From positions 120,933 to 184,932 of the forward strand of contig NW_019029046.1 in the NCBI RefSeq assembly GCF_002105155.1: a stretch of 64,000 nt of DNA. The letters are read 5' to 3'. Shown here piece by piece: positions 38,045-49,447 of this stretch (its first letter is position 1; each line of letters opens with the position of its first letter). The notes under the pieces were generated by a model. That model did not search any database. It was given only the letters and a program-made list of their open reading frames with translations, and was not told the DNA's origin. The position numbers and the translations under genes are program-made. Origin of the DNA: Lobosporangium transversale (Eukaryota > Mortierellomycota > Mortierellomycetes > Mortierellales > Mortierellaceae).

Positions 38045-39115
38045 ATGAAGTTTACTATCTCTTCCGTCGTTAGCGCTGCCACCGCCGCCTTGATTCTTTC
38101 TCTTTCGGCCATTCAAGTCTATTCCCTTCCAACTGACCCTGCAAGGCCTGTTGCATTTAGAAAGCGTGCGATCGAGGGCCTGAATAATTTTGACTGCAAG
38201 TTGACTCCTGCTCATCCTCGTCCTGTGATCTTGGTTCATGCAACTCTACTTACCGTCGATTCCTGGTCCACCTTTGCGCCCGAATTGGCCAAGCGCGGCT
38301 ACTGCGTCTTTGGCCTCACCTATGGCAAATACAAGAAAATCCCTGGTTTTGGGGGCCTTGCTCCGATCGAGGATTCTGCCCAGGAGCTTGCCAGCTTTAC
38401 GAACGAAGTCATGAGCAAGATGAAAGTGTCCCAAGTTGACATTGTTGGGCATTCACAAGGTAGTATTCTGGCAAGGTACTGGATGAAGTACCTGGGCGGA
38501 GCCGGCAAGGTTTACAGACATGTTGGAATATCCCCCATTAACCATGGTACAACTCTGAGTGGAATCACGACAATGGCCAAGGCTATGAAGATGTTCGATC
38601 CGTCCCAGCCCTTCTTCGACTCATTCGCACCATCATTTTATCAAATGGTTGTGAACTCCACTTTTATGCAAAAGTTGAATGCTGGAGGTGACACTGCCCC
38701 TGGGGTCATCCATTCCAACATCGCTACCAAGTATGTCTTTGAATTATAAATCTATAAGACACGCTCTGTCGCGACACTCTTTGATACTAATTCTTTTAAT
38801 ATTATTATTACTATTAATTTTCACCAATCAATAGATACGATGAGGTCGTTACTCCTTGGGAGACATGCTTCCAGGAAGGCCCTGGGATTACAAACATTTT
38901 ACTTCAGCATCTCTGCGCGTTGTCATTGAACGAGCATCGTAAGTCATTGTTATTTGTAAGACTGAGATGTAAACACGGCATAAGTCCAGTGTTTAACTTT
39001 TCTTTTATTTATTTTATTAGTTACCATGGTCAATACCAAGGTTGTCCTTCAATTCGTCCTCAACCAACTCGATCCGGCCATCGCCAAGACTGCGAACTGC
39101 CTGTCGATGTTCTAA
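38045..39115 (+). CDS. secreted lipase, alpha/beta-hydrolase
   Basis: A triacylglycerol-lipase-like esterase of the bacterial class-2/EstA type found in fungi. Exons 38045-38730, 38835-38938 and 39021-39115 join in frame to 294 residues. Residues 1-27 form a signal peptide with a hydrophobic core (AATAALILSLSAIQVYS), so it is likely secreted. PVILVHATLLTVDSW is the oxyanion-loop strand, and VDIVGHSQGSILARYWMKYL holds the nucleophile Ser137 in GHSQG. Asp231 in YDEVVTPWE is the probable acid, with the His in the following Leu-rich segment or in LNEHLTMV. Substrate is not predictable from sequence. The gene is flanked on both sides by gene-poor or unknown DNA, unlike the housekeeping genes around it. 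Confidence 0.9.
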
Positions 39116-39773
39116 GCCAAAGGGCAGAATGATAGGGTTGTTTTCTCTAGGGATTTCATAGCCTGTGACCTACAGCTTTTCAACGTCTTATACTCATACA
39201 TAGCTATACGCTCATACTTTATTATTCTTTCTTTCATAAATGACGCTGGTCGTCTATCATGGTTGTATTGATTCAGATTATAGTATCCACTAAAGCTTTC
39301 GACAACTTTTCATATTTGGACCCTGGTGAAACGTATTATAAGGCCAACCCGATAGATGCGTCCAGCTTTTCGGTTAATTTTATTGTGTTTTCAGCTCTTA
39401 CCAAAAATGTATAGCAGAAAAGAAGGCGCGTTTTTTTTTTTTTTTTTTTTTTTTTTGTCGCCCCATCAGTCTGATTTCCGAGTTATCAGAAGCTATCAAC
39501 ATGTTTGCCTGACTCCTCTCCAAGAAGAGTCTCGTAGCGTGCTCCCTAGTCGCAAGGTGTTTTATACAATACAAATTCAACCTTAAGAGGTAGAATGGTT
39601 CACAGGATCTTGTTTATCATGGGCACGGCGCTCGACACTTGTAAATATCGCTAAGGATACGGTGAGGCTAAGAAGGCTAGAGCTATGCAGCCCATTATCA
39701 AAGTTTTTGAGACATCTATCCTACTTGATGCTCCTGATTTGCAATGACACACCCTCATGATATGTATTCATTG
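39116..39773. other. intergenic with T26 tract
   Basis: 650 nt after the lipase; includes T26 at 39431-39456. No gene seen. Confidence 0.6.
39431..39456. repeat. T26 homopolymer
   Basis: Uninterrupted run of 26 T in the spacer after the lipase. Confidence 0.9.
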
Positions 39774-40532
39774 TCATTGCACGTTTAACCCCATTTTCCA
39801 GCTTACATCTAGCCTCGCCATCCTCAATCTTTCCTTTGATGCTGGGCCAAAGATATCAAAGAGATGATCATGAATTTGACATGCCATACCGAGAAAGTTG
39901 AATGGCCCAACTTTCCTCCAGTTCTCTTCTAGCTCCAACAGCAACGACACTATGATGATCCTCAGTACCGGTCCCGTGTTTATATCATCAACCACTGATA
40001 GCAAGTCCTGGTGAGGGCTTTTAGGCCCCTTCGATGACATTTGGGTACCCTTGTAAGTTTTTGAACATCCAAGGTTCTTGTGTTCTCGAGCGCTATGTCC
40101 TAGCAGCTCATGGGAAATTGTCTCCTGTTGGTGCTTTTTAAATTGGCCGAGTCAATTAAAATAAGTATCGCACATGATCAGTTGTGGATATGCATATCGT
40201 TGATTGATTATGTGATTTCATCCATTTCAAGCCAACAATACTCGCCCTTGAGACCGTGGGCTTGGGCGTTAGCTAATGGTGTATTTATCAAGAAGGAAAA
40301 GCAGGAAAAGAAGAGATGTTGGTGTGATAGTTTAGACACGAATATAAGCAATTTCATGCATTAGGCGATATTCACCGATTGTACAAGCCAGGGCAGCTGA
40401 GGAGCCCTTCTTATGTTGAGAAAGAGGTTCAAGCTCCCCGTGCTGGATCAGCTCAGCCTTGTAAATGTCCTGAGGAGTTGACCTTGCAAAAAATTTAGAC
40501 AGTGTAGGAGATAGAAAGATGTAAAAGTTCAT
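39774..40532 (-). CDS. unknown multi-exon gene or pseudogene
   Basis: I cannot name this. Three blocks with good coding character lie in order on the minus strand. The first starts at an ATG at 40532 (MNFYIFLSPTLSKFFARS) and runs to GEYRLMHEIAYI, ending near 40335. The second (about 40290-40212) reads PLANAQAHGLKGEYCWLEMD. The third (about 40142-39774) is open for some 120 residues: QQETISHELLGHSAREHKN, SSKGPKSPHQDLLSVVDDIN, NWRKVGPFNFLGMACQIHDH and DIFGPASKERLRMARL, then a stop. Splice sites joining the blocks are not clear and the second block ends in a stop unless spliced. It is either a genuine spliced gene or a recently decayed member of a family. No catalytic motif is visible. Confidence 0.4.
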
Positions 40533-40888
40533 CTAGCACACCTTATCCATTCAATAAGAGAACAATGCATTTACATATCTGACTATAGGACAGCATGGAT
40601 TGGGTATGAGTATGTATATTGTAAACTTTATGCTGTAAGTGTTTATGTTGCGAGCCATAAAATGATTATCTAGACAGAGCGCGTGTCTTTCTTAATGATC
40701 GACTGCAGCATCATCAACTGTGCGTCAACATGGGGGATTTGTGAATGCATGCACGCATTGACCAATTTTAACCGTAATGCATGACATTAGTAATTACATT
40801 GTTGAACCGATATTTCAACGCAAGTATCAGAGAACTCTATCAAGCATGATGAGCTCTATATATTTTCAATCGCTCTTTATTATTATTA

Positions 40889-40938
40889 TTTTTTATTTTA
40901 TTTTTATTTTATTTTATTTTATTTTATTTTATTTTTTT
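40889..40938. repeat. TTTTA-type low-complexity tract
   Basis: About 50 nt of TTTTA and TTTTTA units just beyond the 3' end of the Bye1-like gene. Confidence 0.85.
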
Positions 40939-40948
40939 TGCATAGGTC

Positions 40949-43900
40949 TTAACGTCGTCTAGAGTTATCTTGCTTGGCAAGCCGTGGATCTTCTTGGCGG
41001 TACTGACTATTCGCTTGTGTAAGATATGACTGATGCTGTTGTGGTTGCTGCAACTGCTGTGGCTGTAAGTGTTGGTGCAAAGGAAGTGGTGGACGGAAGC
41101 TAGATGGGAATGGTGGTATAGCCGGCGGCGGCAACGGCGGCAACGGCGGCGTTTGTTGTCCATGTTGCGATTGTTGAGACAAAAATGCTTGCAGCTGATG
41201 TGGGGGTACAGGAGGTATAGGGGGTATAGGAGGCATCGGAGGCATGGGAGGCCGCGCGAGATGCGGAGGCAACATATTTGGAGGTAGTAAATGAGAGGGC
41301 AAAGGCGGAAATCCTGGTGGCGGGACAGGTGGATGAGGAGTGCCCGAGAAATATGGCGGTCTTTGAGCTTGTAAAGCAGAGGATGTCTGTTGTTGTTGCT
41401 GCTGTTGCTGCTGTTGCTGCTGTTGCTGATGATGCTGTTGCTGATGCTGTTGCTGATGATGCTGTTGTTGATGATGCTGTTGTTGATGCTGGTGCTGATG
41501 CTGGTGCTGATGCTGGTGCTGATATTGCTGCTGGTTAAGATGTGCCATGGCTTGAGACAGATTCATTGTGACACTTGCCGGTAGACTTGCAATCAGACTC
41601 GAGGCACTAGCAGCATTCAACTGGGCTGTCACTGCGGCCGCAGCAGGAGTCAAGCCAGATGAAGTTCCTGCGCTCGAGCCTGACGGTTTGCCAGAATGGA
41701 ATAGTTGGTCAACAAGCCCTTGTAGTTGTTCCAATGCAGGGACTTTGATAGGAGTATGAGCAGCAGTGGCTGCTGCCGTCGACGATGGATTCGACGCTAC
41801 TGGCGTTATCGGTGTGGTTACGGATGATGAAGCTGACATGGGTGTTCCAACGGAGAAAGTTGAGGATGGCATAGAGGTTGACTGATGTGGACGTGGAGAA
41901 TGTATAGCAGTGGCATATTCACTGCTACGTTGTTGTTGTTGCTGCAAGTCCTTGCTCTCACGCCGCTCGTGGCGCGGCGGAGGGTAAGGGCGTGAAGAGT
42001 TCGTTGTATTACCAGAGTGACGATGGTGTGATGATTTGCCATGGGAAGGTGAATGGCTATGACTGTGTCCATGTCCATGTCGATGAGGTTGCGACGCTTT
42101 ATTGACTATAAGCACTCCAAGTAAGGCGTCTTCTCTCCCAGTCTCTCCGTCTCGGAGAAGCATGTCACTCTCCACAATCCTTTGAAGGTATTCAGGTAGT
42201 GTCTCTGTTGCGGCCAATGGGACTAAATACATGTCCTTGACTAGACGAGCCTTTTGAGGTACAACTCCATAACGGCTTTTCTCATGAAAATAGTGAAACA
42301 GTTTATGAAATTCTGTTTTGTTTTTGTCATCCACATCGAACTGCACTATGATCAAATCCTTTGTCGACGATTGTATTTGTTGGGAAACATAGCTTTCCAC
42401 AGCTGGGATAGGGATGCGGCCTTCGATCAGAACTTTCCTAGTAAGGATATCAGACCATCCTGAAGCAAACATATCCACAAAAGGATCTACATCATGTCGC
42501 CCTGGAATAGTTCTACTGCCACCGATTTGGATTGCGCGAGTAAAGAACTTTGCAACTTGATCCATCTCCATGGTACCTTGCCATACTGGGAGCACCTTTG
42601 ATTTTACCTTGAGATTTTTCTCAATCTCCTCAAGCATAAAGGGCGGAGGGGAATTGAGTGGCGTTGTCGATACTAGCTCAGGCGATCCTACAGGCGACGG
42701 GGATGGAGAATAAGGCGAAGGCTCTCGTGGCAGATAAGAAGCCCCTTCCTGGCTGACATTAACATCCGTTTGCTTTGTGCGTTTCCCGCTAACGAGTGCA
42801 TCATTCAAAATTTCTTCTCCAGAACGTTTATTTGTATGGATTCTGGCCAACAACTTGTCCAAGGCCTCTGTCGTGGGCGACCCCACTGGCGTTGTCTTAT
42901 TCGAATGCCGCTGCTCCTGGGCAATCTCCCCCATCACTGTGCTTTCAGACGCATCTTTGACTACATCTGCCTTTTCTTCAATGTCCTTTTTAGCGTTACC
43001 GCTGACATCCTTTTGAGCCGTATCCGTTGGGTCCGATATACTTGCTGAGCTGCTAAGTCTAGAGGACCCTGGGATAAAGGTTACGTCGCCTTTATGCGTC
43101 TTCTTGATGAAGGGTTCTTGCTCAATGGTCAATACAGAATCATGAATACTTCTCTTCCTCACTTCCTCAGCAATGCTCTGCAATTCTGGATTTGCCAATT
43201 CCTCAGGTGTCAATCGAACAAGCTCATGCGGCTCTAATTCTCCAGAAAGCACACGAGCTCTAAGACTCTCGTTGTTTTTATCTTTGAGATTGAAAAATAA
43301 TGATCGGAATTTGGCTTTATAATCTTTTCCACAGCCAGACTGGCCTGGCGTAGCCGTGAACGTGTAGAGCTCCTTCTCAACTAATGCTGCCAGCTTGTTC
43401 GCCTGCTCTGTATCTACCCCTTTTGCTTCCGACTTATTCTCAAAGGCTACCATCAAACTTTCAGTAAGACCTTTAAGCGCTGTTGATCGCACAGGGTTTT
43501 GTTCAGCTTTAGGAGAGCCAGGAGATTTTGGGGTTAATGGAGAAGAAGGCTGAGCTGGCGAGGGCAATTTTTTAGCAGTCGGCGAAGGAAGAGGTTTTTT
43601 AGAGGGGATAATGATTGCAGATGGCCTGTTGTAATCTTTGTTCATCACAGCTTGTGATGCTTCGAGCTCGATACCCTTGATGGCACACTCTTCGCTGCAG
43701 TAATCGCTAGTGGCCCTGGCTTCGTTTAGACATGTTGGTAAAGCACAATCTCGTGCATCCTACATACAGACAAAGAAAGACACAAGGCTTGAGTATCAGA
43801 TAACAATGCTCTACTGAGCAGAATGGACACACTTTCTGTTCAAGATATCTTTTTTCTTCTCTCTTACCGAAATTCTTGACAACTTTAAACCTTTGCCTCC

Positions 43901-45577
43901 CACTTGGTTTTTAGTTCTAACTATGGAGCAGTCATACAAATATAAAGCAGATGACGGAGCACACAAATATGCAGAGAAAAAATACAACTCACGTCAATAT
44001 AGGATAGATAAATTATATTCCCAAGAGGATCGTCCTTATTGGATTATTGACAGCGATAATTTTGCAATATCACCCTCCCTCTTAATTATAATAAAATAAA
44101 GCAACAGCAATATATTAATAGTAAGAGTGGTAGAGGAAGCATAGCTGAGCAAAAGGTGTTCAGAAAAACATATTCTGGTGACACAAGTGATATATCCCAT
44201 CGAACAGTATGCAACATTAACTTTTTTTTTCCTTTTTTAAAAAACGGCCATTTGACAAGAATAGTTGGTAAGATTAGATAGTTCAAATCAATTGTATGAG
44301 CATTCTATGTTATCAGGTAACAACGTCCGTGATACAATCAAGGTAATAAAATTCACTGAAGCTGGTGGACATCATAGGCCCGAGCCATTCAAGGGTACAA
44401 TGGACATGGTTGCCCAGATGATCGATTTCTTACGACATTATATTTTATGTAGCAAAAAAAAAAAAGAAAAAGAAAAAGAAAAAAGAAAAACAAACAAGGA
44501 TATACGAATCCAAAAGAATACAAACTGAGAGTATACTGAACACAGAAAATATAACAACAGCAACATCATCTTACCTTTTAATTTTTCTGTACATGGGTCA
44601 CAAAAAAACTTTTCATTCTTAAGCTCCATTAGCTCAGCAATCTCATCCGTAACATCAACACACGCGCCGTGAAACCTAAAATAACAAAGCGGCGACTACT
44701 GATTAGTGACATGCTTTCAGTAAGAGCCCAAGGAAGCAAAGCTTTCTAAATTAAAGATAAAGAAGTAGGCTCCTTACCACTGCCGACAGTTATCGCACTG
44801 GATCATGACCTCGCCATCATCCGGCTTTTGACAGTAACAATAAACCTTCTTCGATCGGGTAACGCGTTCTGCTGGTGCAGATATCATATTCAATCCCATT
44901 GCAAGATATTCCTCGCTCTGCGTCGCTAAACTTGACGGTTTCCTAGCTCGTGTACTCCTTCTAATATCTGTAAGGGACTGCGTTGCGGTCATCAACTGTA
45001 TGGATATCTTTTTTGAGTCACCCGATGTTTGCTTTGCAGATGAATGTTGTGTCGTGGTAGGGAGGGGTGCTACCGACGTAGATGCCTCTGACGCTTTGAT
45101 TCTGGTATCCTCAGCCTGACTTTCGGTTACAGAAAATTTATCTTGTGCGTTTTTTGATGGAAATATCAAGTCAGGTGTAATACAGTCAGAGACCTGCTCT
45201 GGCGGCGACAGTTTGCTAAGTTCCATGTCCATAAGAGATCCATACACCTGACGTGCGCTATTCCAATGAACGGTATTTGGCTCAATGATCACTGGTGTTC
45301 CGAGAACAGTGTAGTTTCCAACTGAGCTGTCATCCAATGTAGGCTCTCTGACTGATACAGCATTATCTAAAGTAGGAGTAGTCTTGACGCTACTGTCCGG
45401 CCACTGATTTACACCATGAATGGCGCTATTCTGAGCCATAGCAGCCGCCTCCTCGCTTCCAGACTCTGGAAATTCAAGAAAACTCTCTCCTGTATCACCA
45501 TGGGGTTGAGGATCCAGTCCGCCTTCAGCTAGATCCAAATGTAGATAGTAATCTGGCTGTTGTGTTGAATCAGCCAT
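40949..45577 (-). CDS. BYE1: Bye1/PHF3/DIDO-like transcription elongation regulator
   Basis: Bye1-type proteins bind RNA polymerase II and histone H3 through PHD, TFIIS-like and SPOC domains. Exon 1 (45577-44778) is acidic and Ser/Thr-rich and ends in the PHD finger, VYCYCQKPDDGEVMIQCDNC. Exon 2 (44676-44575) continues with FHGACVDVTDEIAEL and FFCDPCTEKL. The last exon (43759-40949) begins with a small Cys motif, CALPTCLN and YCSEEC, as in DIDO proteins, then a TFIIS central-type domain (YKAKFRSLFFNLKDKNN, LVRLTPEELANPEL), a SPOC domain (VLPVWQGTMEMDQVAKFF, DLIIVQFDV, VPLAATETLPEYL), and a low-complexity tail of His, Gln and Pro. The phase from exon 2 to the last exon does not match directly, so a small exon within the 44.5-43.8 kb intron is expected. 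The order PHD-TFIIS-SPOC is diagnostic. Confidence 0.9.
41390..41540. repeat. His/Gln-coding trinucleotide tract
   Basis: CAG/CAT/CAA-type codons on the minus strand encode alternating His and Gln with a 14-residue Gln run. In-frame within the Bye1-like tail, followed by Pro-rich repeats. Confidence 0.85.
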
Positions 45578-45888
45578 CGTTAATATGGTTTAATGTGAGG
45601 CTAGATCTCCAGTCGCTTTGTGTTAACTCGATCTGGATTTGACTTGGCTTAAGTTAGTAAAGAATGACTGTGATGGGATGGAGGACAATTAAAGACTTCA
45701 AAGTTGAATGACATGGACTCCTCTTGTGAGAAACAAAACAAAAAATGGGTATCACATGGCGTGTGACTGTGGAAAGGTTGCTGACTCTAAACTTGTTTGA
45801 CGTTCGGCGCACACTGTACGACCACCTTTCATCCAAAGATGCTCTCCATCCTTATCCATCAGCTAAAAGTAGCGATGCCACTATTAGT

Positions 45889-48230
45889 AGAGTAGATGGC
45901 CACAGGCAAATTGGTTATCTTGTGGCCAGCCATCACAACTCTATATAAATGTCTTGCACTTGGAGCAATAAAGCCGACGAATATTAGCTTGCTCGAAAGA
46001 TTCTTGCCAGGGCTGGCATTCCTTGGTGGTATGTTATTCATTCACGCCGACAATAATGTACCTAAGGGATCTAGCCTGGAAGGGATGTGAAAGTGTGAAT
46101 ATTAGCCGGTAGCATTAAAAATAAAAAAAATAGTATCTACTGTTCGGGTGAAGTAAGATTGGAATGACAAATGTAAAGAGGAAAGCTTAGCATTATAAGA
46201 AAACCTTCCCAAGCCTACAGCGATCACGACCCTGCTAGTCTCCCTTTTTTCGCTCCAACCAAGCTACCAATCATCTGGAACAAAAGATTGACAGCCTGAA
46301 CGTATTCTTCAGCTCAGATCCTCTTCGTATTTCTCCGCTGCCTTTTGATGGCTCCTTCCCCATTGAAGAGAACAAGGGATATCTCAACTTCTGCAGGCAT
46401 GTCGTTGTAGGTTTGATTTTTGCTTTATTGTCGTGGAGAAGGGGAAAAGTGTTCTTAATATCGCTGATGGATCAATGACTGCTGCTTTCCTTCATTCGAT
46501 CCAGTATGTGGGTTGATACACCACCTTTTGCTTGATAGGCAGATTGTAGAGCCTGGACTGTATAGTCGTGCTAACGGAGCCCCTATTGCTTGGCAACAAA
46601 GCACTGGCACCAACCATACAAGTTTGCTCTAGGCCGAGGCGTAAAATCGATGTTTTCTAGTTCAGACTCCAAAGGTTAAGAACATCTTGACAAGCCTTGA
46701 CTGTATTCCTGGTCTCGGTCAAATAACAATCTATACCGCCAACTGTAGAAGTGATGAGGAGAGGTAGTTTATTCTCAGGTAATCGTCAGTATTTCACCAC
46801 ATTCAGCTCGTTCAGCTTGAGCGCCAGCAGCTGAAAGAGGAAGCCATCAGTTCGAATCAGTATTTGCAAAATAGTCGTCTTTCGTGTAAGGATCTGGTTC
46901 AAAGCTACCATCTCGATGGTTTGAATATGATCTTTCATTTTTGATAGAGGCATCATGAAGCCTTGACTTTGAATTCTTTGAGCCTTCAGTGTTCCTCTGT
47001 GTTATGGCCCGCAATGTCAGTGATCAGCTTGTTTATCAGGGATCCAGGTTCTTTGTAGAATAGTCAAATCTTGAGGTTATTTTGAGTGAGGGAGGCAGGC
47101 GCAATGTTAAGAAATACATCTTTGGCATAATCCGGGTATGTTTGCTCAAGCTTGGTTTTACTGCAGCCTGTAATGGATGGCAAGCAGCCCTTGGCTCTCT
47201 CGATAAAAGTTAAATATGGCAATTCATTCCTTGTACTGCTGGGACGTTCACGGTTGTACGTGCACAGGGCAAGCACGGCTAGAAAGCTAAGCTGGTCGTT
47301 TCCCGGTGAGCCGCTTTCAAGGCACTCATCAATGTTTTCATCAACTTCCTCGGACCCCTCCTAGCTACCATTCATTTTCGGACAGGCCATGTTGAGCAGC
47401 ATTCTATCTGTATCATCGATGTTGCCAATAGAAAGGCGCTCGATATCGGGCGATAGCTCTCTGACAGTTTGAGCTTCATCAACAGCTTGGAGGCAAGCAC
47501 CAGTGGTAGGTGCCAAGTCAGTCCTATTGCTCACTGCTCGCTTGGTGTTCGCGAAAATGGCTCTAACACTGAGAGCTCTTGTCGAATGCACCCTTTGTAT
47601 TGCTTTGCCAGATCTCTTTTATCCATTTTCCTAATACTTTTTCACATCATTTCCTTTTGCTTTCGTGGTAAACGGTTTATAGGCCACCCATGGCCTCCTT
47701 TACACTGAGGAAGGTGCCTGCATACCCCCAGTCTTCAACTCAACGGCACTTGAAGATCCCCTTCAATCCCATGAGGTCCACACAATCCTTTTGCGATGAG
47801 TTTCGCGCAACATAATTCGGATGCTTTGGTGCAACGAGGAAATCGCCCAGTCTTCATTTTTCATCAAGGGAAACCTAGATTCAATATTACTGACTTATAA
47901 CAAGGCGAGTCTTGGTCAGGATTCCACAACAGCTACCCAATGTAATGCTAACCCGCGTATATCGAGCCCAAGTAGGTCCAAAACGCGGTAGGTACCAACT
48001 ATCATTTCGGACAGCCTCTCGAAGACCCCTCGCTGGCTTTGCTAAGGTAGCTATAGGTAGTGGGGCTGGAAAATGCAAATAACTGTGTGGGGTATCCATC
48101 AGTCAGAATCGACCTTTGATGCATGTAGCCATGCGTCCTATAACCATCAATATGGAGGTTCACCTTGCAAATACCTATAAAATGGGCCTTTAGATTTGTT
48201 ATCATTGTGATAGTTCTGGCTCTGTGCCCC
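45889..48230 (-). pseudogene. decayed PIN-Fanzor (TnpB-like) gene, copy 2
   Basis: Read right to left. From about 48060 the trace runs YLPRFGPTWARYTR, then (47590-47361) ELSPDIERLSIGNIDDTDRM, then an open stretch (about 47360-47064) with DQLSFLAVLALCTYN and LTFIERAKGCLPSI, a linker between PIN and Fanzor parts. KQKVVYQPTYW (about 46540), SDIKNTFPLLHDNK (about 46470) and the RuvC block VVIAVGLGRFSYNAKLSSL at about 46218-46162 follow. An intron fits 46076-46140 and lies exactly where copy 1 has one. The tail reads RSLRYIIVGVNE, stop, TTKECQPW, RRLYCSKCKTFI, frameshift, RVVMAGHKI. The RuvC-III Asp is Val here (HRD is read YRV), and the first zinc pair is broken (CQPW). A piece near 48150 (KVNLHIDGYRTHG) may be the last trace of the PIN start; most of the PIN domain is missing. 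Fanzor identity is firm; the linker assignment is by similarity to the family from memory. Confidence 0.8.
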
Positions 48231-49447
48231 AAGTCTTTTACGCTTCGAGATTTACTACGTTAGGTAAAAATCTTGAGCCGAAAGTAATAATATTTGGGCC
48301 AAGCACGAAGCTTCTGCACAAAGTATTACTGAGACAACCAATATTATATAATCGCTAGTGGAGCCTTGGCTGTGTTGGTACAAAGCCTTTGAGGAGTGAT
48401 TTTTAGACAAATTGCACAATTCCTGAGCCAAATATTTTATGTGGATCTTGCAAGGAAGTATCGAAAGGATAATCCATAAAGGCCGAACGAGATATTCACA
48501 TTTGAACCTTCGAGTACTCTAATTATTTTTTATATCATATAGTTTTAAGTCGTATTCTTCAAGCAAAGAGGAAGAGGGATAAGAGGGAGATGGCACAGGA
48601 AGAGGAAGAAAAAGAAGATGATGTCGAGTATTCGCTTGTAATGGATATAAACAGCGGCACCCTTGTTTTCTATCCTCGTCCTACTTATAAAAAAATTGGC
48701 CAACATTGTTGTGGCTGGTCATTAATAGTTATATAAATTAATTATAACTATTTTATTTTTATTTTGTATCTACTAATCGGGACATTCTGTCGATCCACAG
48801 TTAAAAGAATCTTTGTGCAAAGTCTTATAAGCTATAGCTGAGTTCACCTCACCTAGAGAGCACCACAGTCAGGCCTGTAGGCTAAGTTATAAAAGCCAAG
48901 GAACTTCTTTCTCAATAAAGTCTTCAGTTTACCCATAGACCTTGAGTCTACCCAAGTCTTAAGTTTACCCATACTTGTTCTTGACCTGCAGTTTATCTTG
49001 CCATTTATCTTTTTCCCCTTTTCACAACAAGCATTTGTCTTCCGATAACTCAGTTTGTAAGCTCACCTATAAAGCCCCCATCTTCTCTTTTGGCATCCTA
49101 TGGCGCTGTTTGTCGTCAAGGTTATTTGCCTCTATTTCCTCTTGTTATTCTTGTTGACACTCTTTGTCCTGTCTTTTCCTGATTTTGTGTCTATCTTTTT
49201 GTCCCTTAAACAAAGATACACCTATTATTTACAGCAACATTAAAGCACGTGTTTCTCATACAATTCCAATCTTGTACCAGATCAAATGCCGTCTATTAAT
49301 AAAACTGCATAAAATACAAACATGAGCCATAGATCAAGCTGGGGAGGTATGATGGAATTTATTGATTGCACAAGGGCAAAATTTCCACGCCGGGCTTATT
49401 ACAGTCGAAATGAACGGCCACTATATCCAACACAAAGTAAAGTGCAC
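48231..49447. other. intergenic, no gene seen
   Basis: 1.2 kb between copy 2 of the nuclease gene and the hexokinase stop. AT-rich, with a loose duplication of AGTTTACCCATA near 48927 and 48962. It may include degraded 5' sequence of copy 2, but I find no PIN motif in it. Confidence 0.5.

Noticed and set aside
40889-40938. TTTTA array considered as a telomere-like or centromere repeat
   Set aside because: Only about 50 nt, irregular, and directly adjacent to a gene end.
41278-41538. Ala/Val and Leu-rich plus-strand frames
   Set aside because: Antisense of the His/Gln repeat of the Bye1-like gene.
45650-45950. Extra gene between the Bye1-like start and copy 2
   Set aside because: Frames are short, without splice support, and partly overlap the antisense of the Fanzor tail.
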